DNA from: an uncultured Ruminococcus sp.
GTDB lineage: Bacteria > Bacillota > Clostridia > Oscillospirales > Acutalibacteraceae
Length of the DNA: 13,739 nucleotides
Direction of reading: 5' to 3'
Assembly (NCBI GenBank): GCA_902773165.1
Contig: CACYDO010000177.1
Location: 1-13,739, forward strand
This document shows positions 1 through 7,469 of the stretch, piece after piece. A model generated the notes under the pieces. It worked only from the letters and a program-made list of their open reading frames with translations, did no database searches and was not told the DNA's origin. The first letter of the stretch is position 1. The number at the start of each line of letters is the position of its first letter. The position numbers and the translations under genes are program-made.

Positions 1-825
1 AGAATGATAAGCTTGAACAATTAAGTATACCCTGTGGTCATCCGGAATTGGAACAGAGTACTCATAAATCCCTGCTTTTCCATCAATTTCTGAAACAGAA
101 ATACTCTTAGAACCCCAGAAATCAACATTTGTCCACCATTGACCATTATTATCTACCTGAGCACCGTTTGTTTCGTCCCAAATGTAGAAGTACATTTTAT
201 CGTAATTTGTGAAGTCACCGGCAGCTTTAAACTTAAACGTTGTCTGCTTCATATTCTCGGGAGTGATCTTATGTGGATAATCTCTGCACTCGATCGTTGG
301 GTCGTATTCCGGAACAACAGTAGCAGCTTTATCTCCTGAAATAGCAAGTGACTTATAAGTGTCTGAATTTCTGTAATAGTTTTCAGCTGTGGGATCAAGT
401 GACATCCACTCTCCCATCCACTCTCCATAATATAAGCCTTTCGAATTAGCAGATGTTGGAACGAAGATCATATTGCTTACATTCGTCAGTCCGTTATCGA
501 GAGAATGCATTTCGATAGGAATGTTAGTAGTCTGACCGAAAGAACCATTAAAAATGATCCAGGTTGTTTCAGCTGTTGCGTTAACTTCGTATACCTTTTT
601 TCCAACATCAGTTGCTGCTGTCATTGCAGTTCCAGGCCACCCTGCTGCTTCACTGGGCGTCCACCAATACGCATTCGGAACCGTAGAATCATCGGGAGCA
701 AGCAGATAATAAGTAACTGCCGGCACGTAAAAATCGTCTGCCGCAGCCGTTGTCGAAAGTGCCGCGCAAAAAACAGACATTAACATCGCAGCAGTGAGCA
801 ATGCACTCAGGGCTTTTTTTTACAT
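1..825 (-). CDS. Secreted CBM26-like starch-binding protein, 3' end cut by window, stop at codon 2 (possible pseudogene)
   Basis: Reading down from 825 gives ATG, TAA, then 273 open codons to the window edge. A ribosome binding site (GGAGGG, 7 nt upstream) points exactly at this ATG. Codons 3-29 encode KKALSALLTAAMLMSVF and a tail ending AAA before DD, a normal signal peptide if codon 2 were AAA (Lys) instead of TAA. The next ~120 residues carry WWTPSEA (54-60), WPGTAMT (63-69), VYEVN (78-82) and WIIFNGS (89-95), the pattern of CBM26-type starch-binding beta-sandwiches. A second aromatic-rich beta module seems to start near residue 185 (YFYIWDETN, WWTNVDFWG). By family it would act outside the cell on alpha-glucans, but no catalytic domain is visible in this part. 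In-frame fallback starts are TTG at 801 and ATG at 786 or 780. None has a ribosome binding site and all lose the basic N-terminus. The gene may be dead, recently mutated, or carry a sequence error. Confidence 0.7.
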
Positions 826-838
826 GAACGTTCCCTCC
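826..838 (-). promoter_or_regulatory. Ribosome binding site of the ATG-TAA gene
   Basis: The minus strand reads AGGAGGGAACGTTC directly before the ATG at 825-823. This is a near-ideal Shine-Dalgarno with 7-nt spacing. It is the main reason for placing the original start at 825 despite the TAA that follows. Confidence 0.75.
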
Positions 839-855
839 TCATGGGAAATTTTTTA

Positions 856-1010
856 GGCAATACCGCACAAATATAGTGCTGAATATACAAGCAGATTTAG
901 TGCTAAGTGCACGCAGCACACCAAGAAGTCAAGTCGCAAGACGCAGACTGATTGGATTGTGCTGCAAATGCCCTTGGGGTACCGTTAGGCGGTACTTGTG
1001 CGGTGTTGCC
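856..1010. mobile_element. MITE-like element with 15-bp terminal inverted repeats
   Basis: Positions 856-870 read GGCAATACCGCACAA, and 996-1010 read TTGTGCGGTGTTGCC, its reverse complement with one mismatch (14 of 15). The 155-bp unit has no coding potential. It is flanked on both sides by TTA (853-855 and 1011-1013), a possible short target duplication. Inside is a further perfect hairpin, GTACCG-TTAGG-CGGTAC (979-995). A short non-coding unit with matched termini and flanking repeats is the form of a miniature inverted-repeat transposable element. It fills almost all the space between thiC and the starch-binding gene, ending about 30 bp upstream of that gene's ATG, so it probably lies in that gene's promoter or leader. 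A purely structural RNA is an alternative. No T-run follows the repeats on the minus strand, so it is not a classic terminator for thiC. Confidence 0.6.
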
Positions 1011-1034
1011 TTAATGCATGATTAGATCAAAACA

Positions 1035-2345
1035 TCATTCATCGCAAAACTCAACCGTTTTGCCTTCAAGTATCATATTAGTTGTACGAACAGCGCACAT
1101 TTTGCCGCACATTGAGCAGGAATGGCGCTCGGCAGGCGGAGTGCTCTCAAAATAAGCGCGCGCCTTTTCGGGGTCAATAGCGACCTTGAACATCTCCTCC
1201 CAGTCGAGAACGTGGCGTGCGGCTGCCATTTCATTATCCTTATCGCGAGCATGAGGAACACCCTTTGCAATATCAGCAGCGTGTGCAGCTATCTTGCTTG
1301 CCATAATTCCCTCTTTTACGTCGTTGACATCGGGCAGACGAAGGTGCTCGGCAGGTGTAACATAGCAGAGGAAATCGGCTCCGCTTGCCGCTGCGATAGC
1401 TCCGCCGATGGCCGATGTGATATGATCGTAGCCCGGAGCGATATCAGTTACAAGAGGTCCGAGAACGTAGAACGGCGCGTTATGGCATATGCGCTTTTGA
1501 AGCTTCATGTTCGCTTCGATCTCGTTCATCGCCATATGTCCGGGACCTTCTACCATGACCTGCACGTCCTTAGCCCATGCACGCTCGGTAAGAGCGCCAA
1601 GCTCGATCAGCTCGGAGATCTGTCCTGCGTCGGTACTGTCGTCTATACAGCCGGGGCGCAGAGCGTCGCCTAAGCTGATCGTAACGTCGTATTCACGCAG
1701 AATTTCAAGAACATCGTCGTAAAACTCGTAAAAAGGATTTTCGTTGCCAGTCATCATCATCCAGGCAAACAACAGCGAACCTCCGCGCGAAACAATATTC
1801 ATCTTGCGCTTGTCGCGCATGAAGGATTCAACGGCACGGCGGTTGATTCCTGCGTGTATCGTCATAAAATCTACGCCCTCCTGAGCGTGAGCGCGCACTA
1901 CCTCGAGGAAATCCTGCGCGGTTATCTTTACAAGCTCCTTTTCGAGATAGCCAATGGCGTCGTACATCGGAACAGTTCCGATCATTGCAGGAGAACGCTC
2001 GATAAGCGCCGTGCGGAAATCATGTGTTTTTCCGTAATTGCTCAGATCCATAATCGCTTCTGCGCCGTATTTTATGGCCATATCGACCTTGTTCATTTCG
2101 ACCTCATAATCCTTGCAGTCGCCTGAGATACCGAGATTTACGTTGATCTTCGTTCTCAGACCCATGCCAATTCCCTCGGGCGATATCGACTTATGGTTGA
2201 CGTTGCAGGGAATAGCAACAGCGCCGCTTGCAACAAGCTCACGGAGTTTTTCCGGCTCCATGTATTCCTTCTTTGCTACTATCTCCATTTCGGGAGTGAT
2301 GATACCTTTTTTTGCTGCTTCCATTTGTGTTTTATAGTTTCTCAT
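1035..2345 (-). CDS. thiC: Phosphomethylpyrimidine synthase ThiC
   Basis: ThiC is a radical SAM enzyme of the cytosol that rearranges aminoimidazole ribotide into HMP phosphate, the pyrimidine half of thiamin. The 436-residue protein is the short anaerobe-type form lacking the N-terminal extension of the E. coli enzyme. Recognisable blocks are IPCNVNHK (45-52), LGISGD (71-76), MTIHAGI (161-167), SRGGS (186-190), SLGDALRPG (224-232), VEGPGHM (265-271) and GYDHITSAIG (305-314), with His270 and His308 as the expected metal ligands. The C-terminal cluster motif is Cys410, Cys413, Cys417 (CSMCGKMC), spaced CX2CX3C. It is the last gene of the thi operon, 88 nt after thiD. ATG with GAGAGG upstream supports the start. 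Function is very secure. Confidence 0.97.
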   Translation of the reverse strand: MRNYKTQMEAAKKGIITPEMEIVAKKEYMEPEKLRELVASGAVAIPCNVNHKSISPEGIGMGLRTKINVNLGISGDCKDYEVEMNKVDMAIKYGAEAIMDLSNYGKTHDFRTALIERSPAMIGTVPMYDAIGYLEKELVKITAQDFLEVVRAHAQEGVDFMTIHAGINRRAVESFMRDKRKMNIVSRGGSLLFAWMMMTGNENPFYEFYDDVLEILREYDVTISLGDALRPGCIDDSTDAGQISELIELGALTERAWAKDVQVMVEGPGHMAMNEIEANMKLQKRICHNAPFYVLGPLVTDIAPGYDHITSAIGGAIAAASGADFLCYVTPAEHLRLPDVNDVKEGIMASKIAAHAADIAKGVPHARDKDNEMAAARHVLDWEEMFKVAIDPEKARAYFESTPPAERHSCSMCGKMCAVRTTNMILEGKTVEFCDE

Positions 2346-2398
2346 AATTAATACCTCTCAGATCAGATTTTTGTTACGATTATTTAAATGATGGTTAA

Positions 2399-2450
2399 TT
2401 GATCTACGCGATCAAAGCTTTCCAATTCACGCTTTATGATAGCATAAAGC
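2399..2450 (-). other. Two small hairpins between thiD and thiC
   Basis: TTGATC-TACGC-GATCAA (2399-2415) and GCTTTATG-ATAG-CATAAAGC (2431-2450) are perfect stem-loops of 6 and 8 bp. The second covers the thiD stop codon. Neither is followed by a U-tract on the minus strand, so they are not obvious terminators. They could protect or process the mRNA between the two cistrons. The rest of the 88-nt gap is AT-rich and holds only the thiC ribosome binding site. Confidence 0.4.
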
Positions 2451-3216
2451 TATGATTCATTGGGCCGCTGCCCTTTCCGAGATCAAGCATTGCGCTTAGC
2501 GCTCCGGAAATATATTCCTTAGCTCTTCTGACGGATTCTTCCAGGTCATAACCTTTTGCAAGATTTGCGGCTATCGCGCTTGAAAGCGTACAGCCTGTGC
2601 CATGGGTGTTGGGATTATTTATCCTTCTGCCTTTAAACCAGACAGCTCCATTTCCGGAGTACAGAAGATCGTTGGCGTCGTTGATACTATGACCGCCTTT
2701 TAGAAGAACGGCACAGCCTCTTTTTTCGAAAATAGCCTTGGCGGCTGATTCCATATCCTTCTCATCGGTGATGGTCATACCGGATAGGACCTCCGCTTCG
2801 GAAATATTCGGCGTTATTACGGTCGCTATCGGAAAGATCTCGTTTTCCAGCGTTTCAATTGCTTCTGTGTGGATAAGCCTTGCTCTGCTTGTCGCGACCA
2901 TAACGGGATCTGCAACGATATTCTCCGCATGATAGTATTTCAGCCTGTCTGCGATCACGGTTACTAACAAAGAATTCGATACCATACCTATTTTCACAGC
3001 GTCCGGACGAATATCTTCAAACACCATGTCGATCTGCTTTTTCAAGAAATCGGGAGTTACCTCCATAATGTCTGATACGCCGGTCGTGTTCTGCGCGGTG
3101 AGAGCCGTAACGGCGCTCATGGCGTAAACACCATTCATAGTCATCGTTTTGATATCTGCCTGAATGCCGGCGCCTCCGCAGGAATCGCTTCCTGCGATTG
3201 ATAATGCAGTTTTCAT
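2434..3216 (-). CDS. thiD: Hydroxymethylpyrimidine/phosphomethylpyrimidine kinase ThiD
   Basis: ThiD phosphorylates HMP and HMP phosphate to HMP pyrophosphate, the substrate of ThiE. It belongs to the ribokinase-like fold. The 260-residue protein has the family's usual length and marks: SIAGSDSCGGAGIQADIKT (6-24) for HMP binding, KIGM (75-78), DPVM (103-106), TPN with EAE (135-142), LKGGH (172-176) and the anion-hole/catalytic NTHGTGCTLSSAIAA (203-217) with Cys209. A minor oddity is Arg111 after VATS, where family members usually carry Gly. The start is supported by GTGAGG about 7 nt upstream of ATG. It lies between thiE, across a 141-nt structured gap, and thiC. Confidence 0.96.
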   Translation of the reverse strand: MKTALSIAGSDSCGGAGIQADIKTMTMNGVYAMSAVTALTAQNTTGVSDIMEVTPDFLKKQIDMVFEDIRPDAVKIGMVSNSLLVTVIADRLKYYHAENIVADPVMVATSRARLIHTEAIETLENEIFPIATVITPNISEAEVLSGMTITDEKDMESAAKAIFEKRGCAVLLKGGHSINDANDLLYSGNGAVWFKGRRINNPNTHGTGCTLSSAIAANLAKGYDLEESVRRAKEYISGALSAMLDLGKGSGPMNHSFMLS

Positions 3217-3357
3217 ATAATTACCTCACATTATTTTTGTTATGCGACAGAGAGTGGTGCCCCCGGTCTGCCGCGAGTTCGGAACCTGCCTCCGGCGTCC
3301 AACTTTTTTTGAAAAAAAAGTTGGACAAAAAAACTTTCGGCAGTGTTTTTTCGTGAT
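3217..3357 (-). repeat. Structured intergenic element between thiE and thiD with 14-bp inverted repeat
   Basis: This 141-nt gap is much longer than the other gaps in the operon. It contains GTCCAACTTTTTTT (3297-3310) and its exact complement AAAAAAAGTTGGAC (3313-3326), a 14-bp hairpin in which about half the pairs are A-U. On the minus strand it is preceded by another T7 run and followed by a GC-rich stretch (about 3250-3296) with repeated CTGCC/GGCAG words. No T-run follows the stem on the minus strand, so a simple terminator is not indicated. The look is of a dispersed intergenic repeat inserted in the operon. The family cannot be tested from one window. Confidence 0.5.
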
Positions 3358-4002
3358 TTATTGATCTCTTAGATATTTTATTGCAGCTGCTTTTAATGCC
3401 TTAGCTGCTAATTCCGTATCATCAGCGCCGAAAAGCGATGATACAACTGCTATTCCGCTGACTCCGCAGCATGCGATCCCGGAAACGTTGTCAAGCGTTA
3501 TTCCGCCGATCGCAACAGACGGGATAGACACAGAGGACGCTATCTCTTTAAGAGTCTGCGGTGTTATCCTTAGTGCAGTTGTTTTCGTGGGAGATGGAAA
3601 AACGGCGCCTACTCCGAGATAATCCGCGCCCGATCGTTCCGCGTTCTGAGCCTGCGCAACAGTTTTTGCGGTAGCGCCGATAATAAAATCATCTCCTGCG
3701 ATTTCACGCAGCTTAGCTATCGGCATATCCTCAATTCCTGCGTGAACACCGTCTGCTCCGCTTTTCAGCGCAACGTCAATACGATCGTTAATTATGAGCG
3801 CAGCGCCGTATTTTCGGCAAAGCGGCTTTATTTCAAGAGCCTCTTTGATAAACGACTCGTCGTCAAGCTCCTTTTCCCTCAGCTGAATTATGCCTGCGCC
3901 GCCCTTTAGCGCAGCTTCAACCTGATCGTAAAGCGAACGCTCCGGTCTGCACGCCCTGTCGGTCACTGCATACAAAAGCAGCATTTCTTCATTTAATTTC
4001 AT
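3358..4002 (-). CDS. thiE: Thiamin phosphate synthase ThiE
   Basis: ThiE joins HMP pyrophosphate to the thiazole (carboxy)phosphate to give thiamin phosphate. The 214-residue TIM barrel has IQLREKELDD (39-48) for pyrophosphate binding, INDR (71-74), GADGVHAGIEDMP (82-94), GVGAVFPSPTKTTA (130-143) and VAIGGI (163-168). Two positions differ from the common consensus. GVHVGQxDM reads GVHAGIEDM, and the GxSxHT segment reads GATAKT (109-114). I recall the second as a common clostridial form. The FPSPTK block and general conservation make this the true coupling enzyme of the two ThiE/TenI-fold paralogues here. It starts 6 nt after tenI ends, and its ribosome binding site (CAGGA) lies in the last tenI codons. 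Confidence 0.93.
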   Translation of the reverse strand: MKLNEEMLLLYAVTDRACRPERSLYDQVEAALKGGAGIIQLREKELDDESFIKEALEIKPLCRKYGAALIINDRIDVALKSGADGVHAGIEDMPIAKLREIAGDDFIIGATAKTVAQAQNAERSGADYLGVGAVFPSPTKTTALRITPQTLKEIASSVSIPSVAIGGITLDNVSGIACCGVSGIAVVSSLFGADDTELAAKALKAAAIKYLRDQ

Positions 4003-4008
4003 ATTAGT

Positions 4009-4602
4009 CTAATCCTGATTTATTAAATTTTTTAAATACACATATGCGTTTTCGCACTGCATTACACTGCTCATAACGCACGCGCCGTAAGCTCCGCTGT
4101 TAACAACGCTGCTTACATTTTTATCGTTTATTCCGCCTATTGCAAAAACGGGAATGCTGACGCTCTGGCAGACCTCGCTCAAAAAAACAAGTCCACGTCC
4201 GGGCATGCCCTTTTTGCAGTCCGTGTCGAAAACGTGCCCTGCCGTTATGTAAGTGCAGCCGAGAGCCTGAGCTTCCTTTGCCTGAGAAACGCTGTGGCAG
4301 GAAGCTCCCAGCGTTGTAAAATACTCTCTGTCCGGCATATCTCGCAGAAGCGGAAGCGGCATATGCAGATTCTTGCAGCCAAGCTCCATTGCCGTTTTGT
4401 AATACGTATGCAGAATGATTTTTGTACGTGAATTTCCACACGCTTTAATGACATTTTCCGCAAGCACCGCATACTCCTGCTCAGTCAGATCCTTTTCACG
4501 CAGAATTATACCGCACGGCCCGGCGTTTCCAATTTCTCTTATCCGCCCGGTAAAATCGCCGCTGCACAGCTTACGGTTCGTTACACATAATATATTATAC
4601 AT
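4009..4602 (-). CDS. tenI: Thiazole tautomerase TenI (ThiE paralogue)
   Basis: TenI aromatises the ThiG product to the thiazole carboxylate tautomer used by ThiE. This 197-residue ThiE-fold protein has LREKDLT (34-40) but carries AGHVFDTDCKKGMPGRG (121-137) where ThiE has GxVFPTPTK. The GHVF-TDCKKG block matches Bacillus subtilis TenI, whose active-site His corresponds to His123 here. AIGGI (154-158) is kept. The start overlaps the thiH stop by 8 nt (ATGTATAA), and I see no Shine-Dalgarno before it, so translation probably depends on reinitiation after thiH. Some databases would call it a thiamin phosphate synthase, and a residual coupling activity cannot be excluded from sequence. Confidence 0.85.
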   Translation of the reverse strand: MYNILCVTNRKLCSGDFTGRIREIGNAGPCGIILREKDLTEQEYAVLAENVIKACGNSRTKIILHTYYKTAMELGCKNLHMPLPLLRDMPDREYFTTLGASCHSVSQAKEAQALGCTYITAGHVFDTDCKKGMPGRGLVFLSEVCQSVSIPVFAIGGINDKNVSSVVNSGAYGACVMSSVMQCENAYVYLKNLINQD

Positions 4603-5848
4603 AAAGGTAATCGTTAAGAACGGGCTGCAAGCCCTCGTCGGAGATGTCGCGGTACATTTTGCCCAAGGTTCTGCCGTCGGCTATCTCGAACTGCTCGTCG
4701 CCCTGCTCGCCGCCGTTTTCCTTTCCCTCGTATTTTTCCTCATGGTCGCCAACTCCTGTGGAAACTCCTGCGGAAACCTTCGTTGCGGCTATCTTTACAA
4801 TGCCGTTGCGGAACTCTGCGCTTTCGCGTGAAGAAACGGTGATACCGGCAAACGGAAGAAAAATACGATAAGCGCAAATTATCTGACAAAGCTGTTTTTC
4901 GTGAACGTCAAGCGGATTTATCTTATCGTTATTGATGATCGGTCGAAGCCGCGGACATGAGAGCGATATTTCCGCAAACGGATATTTCCGCTGCAAATAA
5001 TAAGCGTGAAGAGCTGTTGCAAGGGCGTCCTTCCTGAAATCGGAAAGACCGAGAAGCGCGGAGAACGCCACTCCCCTCATTCCTGCCATAAGCGCGCGCT
5101 CCTGCGCGTCAAAGCGATATGGCCAGATCCGCTTATGACCTGCCAGGTGAAGCGTTTCGTATTTATCGGTATCATAGGTTTCCTGAAATACGGTAACGTA
5201 ATCTGCGCCGCACTCGTGGAGATAACGGTACTCGTCCGTATTTACGGGATATATCTCCAATCCCACCATACGGAAATATTTCCGCGCTGTTTTACAAGCC
5301 TCACCGATATATTCAACATTACTCTGACCTCGGCTTTCGCCTGTGAGAATCAGTATTTCCTCCATGCCGCTTTCGGCGATGACCTTCATCTCATGCTCTA
5401 TCTGCTCGGTTGACAGCTTCATTCTTCTGATATCGTTGTAGCAGTTAAAGCCGCAGTAAACGCAGTAATTCTCGCAGTAATTAGCGATATACAGCGGAGT
5501 AAAAATATACACCGTATTGCCGAAATGCTTGCTCGTTTCAAGACGGGCGCGCTCCGCCATCTGCTCCAGAAACGGTTCTGCGGCAGGCGACAGCAGCGCT
5601 TTGAGATCTTCAACAGAGCAGCTGTCATGCTCAAGCGCCGCCCTTACGTCTGCGGCGGTATACTTGGAATAATCGTAAGAATTCATCTGCGTCATAACAT
5701 TTTTGCAAACGTCCGACTTGATTATTTCCATGCCGTCCATATACTTCATGTGATCGGTGCGAAAACTGGGGTCTGTTTCCAGACGGTGCTTTTTTTCCAG
5801 CGCTTTTTCCGAAAGCCTCTGCGAATCGACAAAAAATTGATTATCCAT
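4595..5848 (-). CDS. thiH: 2-iminoacetate synthase ThiH
   Basis: ThiH is a radical SAM tyrosine lyase that cleaves tyrosine to p-cresol and dehydroglycine (2-iminoacetate) for thiazole formation by ThiG. It replaces the oxygen-dependent ThiO and suits an anaerobe. The cluster motif CX3CX2C is CENYCVYC (Cys125, 129, 132). Other marks are HFGNTVYIFTPLYIANYC (108-125), ILTGESR (167-173), TVFQETYDTDKY (219-230), SCPRLRP (297-303), SSRESAEFR (339-347) and KVSAGVST (357-364). At 417 residues it is longer than the E. coli protein (377), owing to about 40 extra N-terminal residues and a charged Gly/Glu-rich loop at 369-384. ATG 5848 has CGGAGG 4 nt upstream, after the thiG stop. Confidence 0.96.
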   Translation of the reverse strand: MDNQFFVDSQRLSEKALEKKHRLETDPSFRTDHMKYMDGMEIIKSDVCKNVMTQMNSYDYSKYTAADVRAALEHDSCSVEDLKALLSPAAEPFLEQMAERARLETSKHFGNTVYIFTPLYIANYCENYCVYCGFNCYNDIRRMKLSTEQIEHEMKVIAESGMEEILILTGESRGQSNVEYIGEACKTARKYFRMVGLEIYPVNTDEYRYLHECGADYVTVFQETYDTDKYETLHLAGHKRIWPYRFDAQERALMAGMRGVAFSALLGLSDFRKDALATALHAYYLQRKYPFAEISLSCPRLRPIINNDKINPLDVHEKQLCQIICAYRIFLPFAGITVSSRESAEFRNGIVKIAATKVSAGVSTGVGDHEEKYEGKENGGEQGDEQFEIADGRTLGKMYRDISDEGLQPVLNDYLYV

Positions 5849-5858
5849 ACAGCCTCCG

Positions 5859-6629
5859 TCAATCTCTCAAAAAGCCTGTAAGCGGATCGGAAGCGGAAGC
5901 GCCCCTTGTGAGAACTCTTCCCAAGCCGGCAAGGTACGCTTTTCTGCCTGCTTCTATCGCCTGACGGAACGCAGCAGCCATAAGCGGAAGATTGCCTGCT
6001 GTCGCAAGCGCCGTATTTGCCATAATAGCGTCGGCGCCCATTTCCATTGCTTCACACGCCTGAGAGGGTCTTCCGATACCTGCGTCAACGATGATCGGAA
6101 CGTCGATCTCGTCGATAAGAATTTTAATAAAATCCTTCGTTGCAAGACCCTTATTTGTTCCTATCGGCGAGGCAAGCGGCATTACCGTTGCCGCACCTGC
6201 ACTGACGAGATCGCGCGCGGCGTTAAGATCGGGGTACATATACGGCATAACGACAAATCCCTCTTTTGCAAGGATCTCCGTTGCCTTGATCGTTTCCTGG
6301 TTATCGGGGAGAAGATATTTTGAATCGCGCATGATCTCGACCTTAACGAAATCGCCGCAGCCAAGTTCGCGCGCAAGTCTTGCGATACGAACGGCTTCCT
6401 GCGCATTTCTTGCGCCGCTCGTATTAGGCAGCAGCGTTACGCCCTTCGGGATATAGTCGAGAATATTTTCCTGATCCTTTGTATTGGCGCGTCTGACAGC
6501 AAGTGTAATGATCTGTGCGCCTGCGTCACGAACCGCGGCGTCGATCAGATTGAGAGAATACTTACCCGAGCCTAAGATAAATCTCGATGTAAACTCATGA
6601 CCGCCAATTATAAGCTTATCGTTATCCAT
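5859..6629 (-). CDS. thiG: Thiazole synthase ThiG
   Basis: ThiG condenses deoxyxylulose 5-phosphate, dehydroglycine and ThiS-thiocarboxylate sulfur into the thiazole phosphate. The 256-residue TIM barrel is of normal length. Lys96 in DFVKVEI (93-99) is the Schiff-base lysine. Also visible are SRFILGSGKY (15-24), LPNTSGARNAQEAVR (67-81), MPLASPIGTNKG (150-161), IIVDAGIGRPSQ (179-190) and ADAIMANTALA (199-209). Its ATG abuts the thiF stop (TAA ATG, no gap), and its ribosome binding site AGAAGG lies in the last thiF codons, which suggests translational coupling. Confidence 0.97.
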   Translation of the reverse strand: MDNDKLIIGGHEFTSRFILGSGKYSLNLIDAAVRDAGAQIITLAVRRANTKDQENILDYIPKGVTLLPNTSGARNAQEAVRIARLARELGCGDFVKVEIMRDSKYLLPDNQETIKATEILAKEGFVVMPYMYPDLNAARDLVSAGAATVMPLASPIGTNKGLATKDFIKILIDEIDVPIIVDAGIGRPSQACEAMEMGADAIMANTALATAGNLPLMAAAFRQAIEAGRKAYLAGLGRVLTRGASASDPLTGFLRD

Positions 6630-7271
6630 TTATATTGACCTTCTTTCATTTAGTGCAAGTATACGCAGAACGGCATGCGCCTGATGAGCGGCACACACCA
6701 TGACGCGTGACGAAAACAGCCCGTCTCCGTCCGCTAATTCGCTCACGCCGTCGCCGCAAAGATAAAACTTCTTTGTGATCCTGCGCGTAACGATATCATT
6801 TGCGCTGCCGATTCCTGCCATTCCCGAAGCTGCAACGAGATATTTATCCTGAAGCTCTCCGAGAACGAAATTGCACAGCATAGCTTTTGCTTCGGCGTTA
6901 TCAAAGGCTTCACACACGATATCGGCTTCTTTCAGCAGCCCGGCGGCGTTATCCTCCGTAATTCTGACGTTATGCGTTTCCAGCTCGATATACGGAGAAA
7001 TTTCTCTGAGATTCTGCTCCAGAGCCGCAGTTTTTTTCATTCCTACCTGAGAGGCCTTATACTGCTGACGATGAAGATTAGTGACATCTACCTTATCAAA
7101 ATCAATAAGAATCAGCTTTCCCACGCCTGCGCGCGAAAGAGAAACGGCGATATTCGAGCCCAGACCTCCCAGACCGCACACTGCAACACATGAAGAAGAG
7201 AATTTGCGCTGCAGCTCCTTACCATGCCTCTGCTCCATTGCATTATACATTTCTTCTTTTGAGGGAATCAC
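6630..7271 (-). CDS. thiF: ThiS adenylyltransferase ThiF (short form)
   Basis: ThiF is an E1/MoeB-like enzyme that adenylates the C-terminal glycine of ThiS so that it can accept sulfur. The 213-residue protein has the ATP loop GLGGLGSN (33-40), the DFDKVDVTNLHRQQ segment (57-70) with the expected D, N and RQ residues, and catalytic Asp124 in FDNAEAK. The paired CxxC zinc sites of E. coli ThiF are absent, as in other short clostridial ThiF proteins. The start is GTG at 7271: GGAGG lies 7 nt upstream, inside the last glycine codons of thiS. The next in-frame ATG (residue 8) has no such site. The sulfur donor (IscS/ThiI) is not encoded here. Confidence 0.93.
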   Translation of the reverse strand: MIPSKEEMYNAMEQRHGKELQRKFSSSCVAVCGLGGLGSNIAVSLSRAGVGKLILIDFDKVDVTNLHRQQYKASQVGMKKTAALEQNLREISPYIELETHNVRITEDNAAGLLKEADIVCEAFDNAEAKAMLCNFVLGELQDKYLVAASGMAGIGSANDIVTRRITKKFYLCGDGVSELADGDGLFSSRVMVCAAHQAHAVLRILALNERRSI

Positions 7272-7274
7272 AAT

Positions 7275-7469
7275 TTAACCTCCCCCGACGAAGCTGACGA
7301 CCTCAACTGTATCGCCGTCGCAGAATTTAGTTTCGCTGTAACAGCTTTTGGGAACGATCTCCTCGTTTATCTCCACGGCAATTTTCTTTTCGTCATATCC
7401 TGCCGAAGCAAGGTAATCTACAAGCTTCATGCCATCGGCTTCCATTAGCTTTCCGTTGATCTTTACCAC
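7275..7469 (-). CDS. thiS: Sulfur carrier protein ThiS
   Basis: ThiS is the ubiquitin-like carrier that brings thiocarboxylate sulfur to ThiG. The 64-residue protein has the family length, the hydrophobic beta-grasp pattern (KLVDYLASAGYDEKKIAVEIN, in two parts at 15-24 and 25-35) and the essential C-terminal Gly-Gly (SFVGGG). It starts with GTG, with GGAGG 7 nt upstream. It is the first gene of the operon, about 165 nt after the riboswitch terminator. The codons for the tail (GGG GGA GGT TAA) double as the thiF ribosome binding site. Confidence 0.94.
   Translation of the reverse strand: MVKINGKLMEADGMKLVDYLASAGYDEKKIAVEINEEIVPKSCYSETKFCDGDTVEVVSFVGGG

Noticed and set aside
856..1010. Element as the thiC transcription terminator
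   Set aside because: The inverted repeats can pair, but no U-tract follows on the minus strand and the loop would be over 120 nt.
1085..1118. ThiC cluster motif spaced CX2CX3C instead of the CX2CX4C of the well-studied enzymes
   Set aside because: As I recall, this spacing is normal in short anaerobe-type ThiC, and the rest of the protein is intact, so it is not evidence of a defect.
1122..1673. 183-codon plus-strand open frame opposite thiC
   Set aside because: It lies wholly antisense to a certain thiC, has no ribosome binding site and no protein-like pattern, so it is a codon-bias shadow. The same holds for the other plus-strand frames opposite thiH, thiG, clpE and cvpA.
6630..7271. ThiF lacking the paired zinc cysteines
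   Set aside because: Short clostridial ThiF proteins commonly lack them, while the ATP loop and catalytic Asp are present. It is not a truncation.
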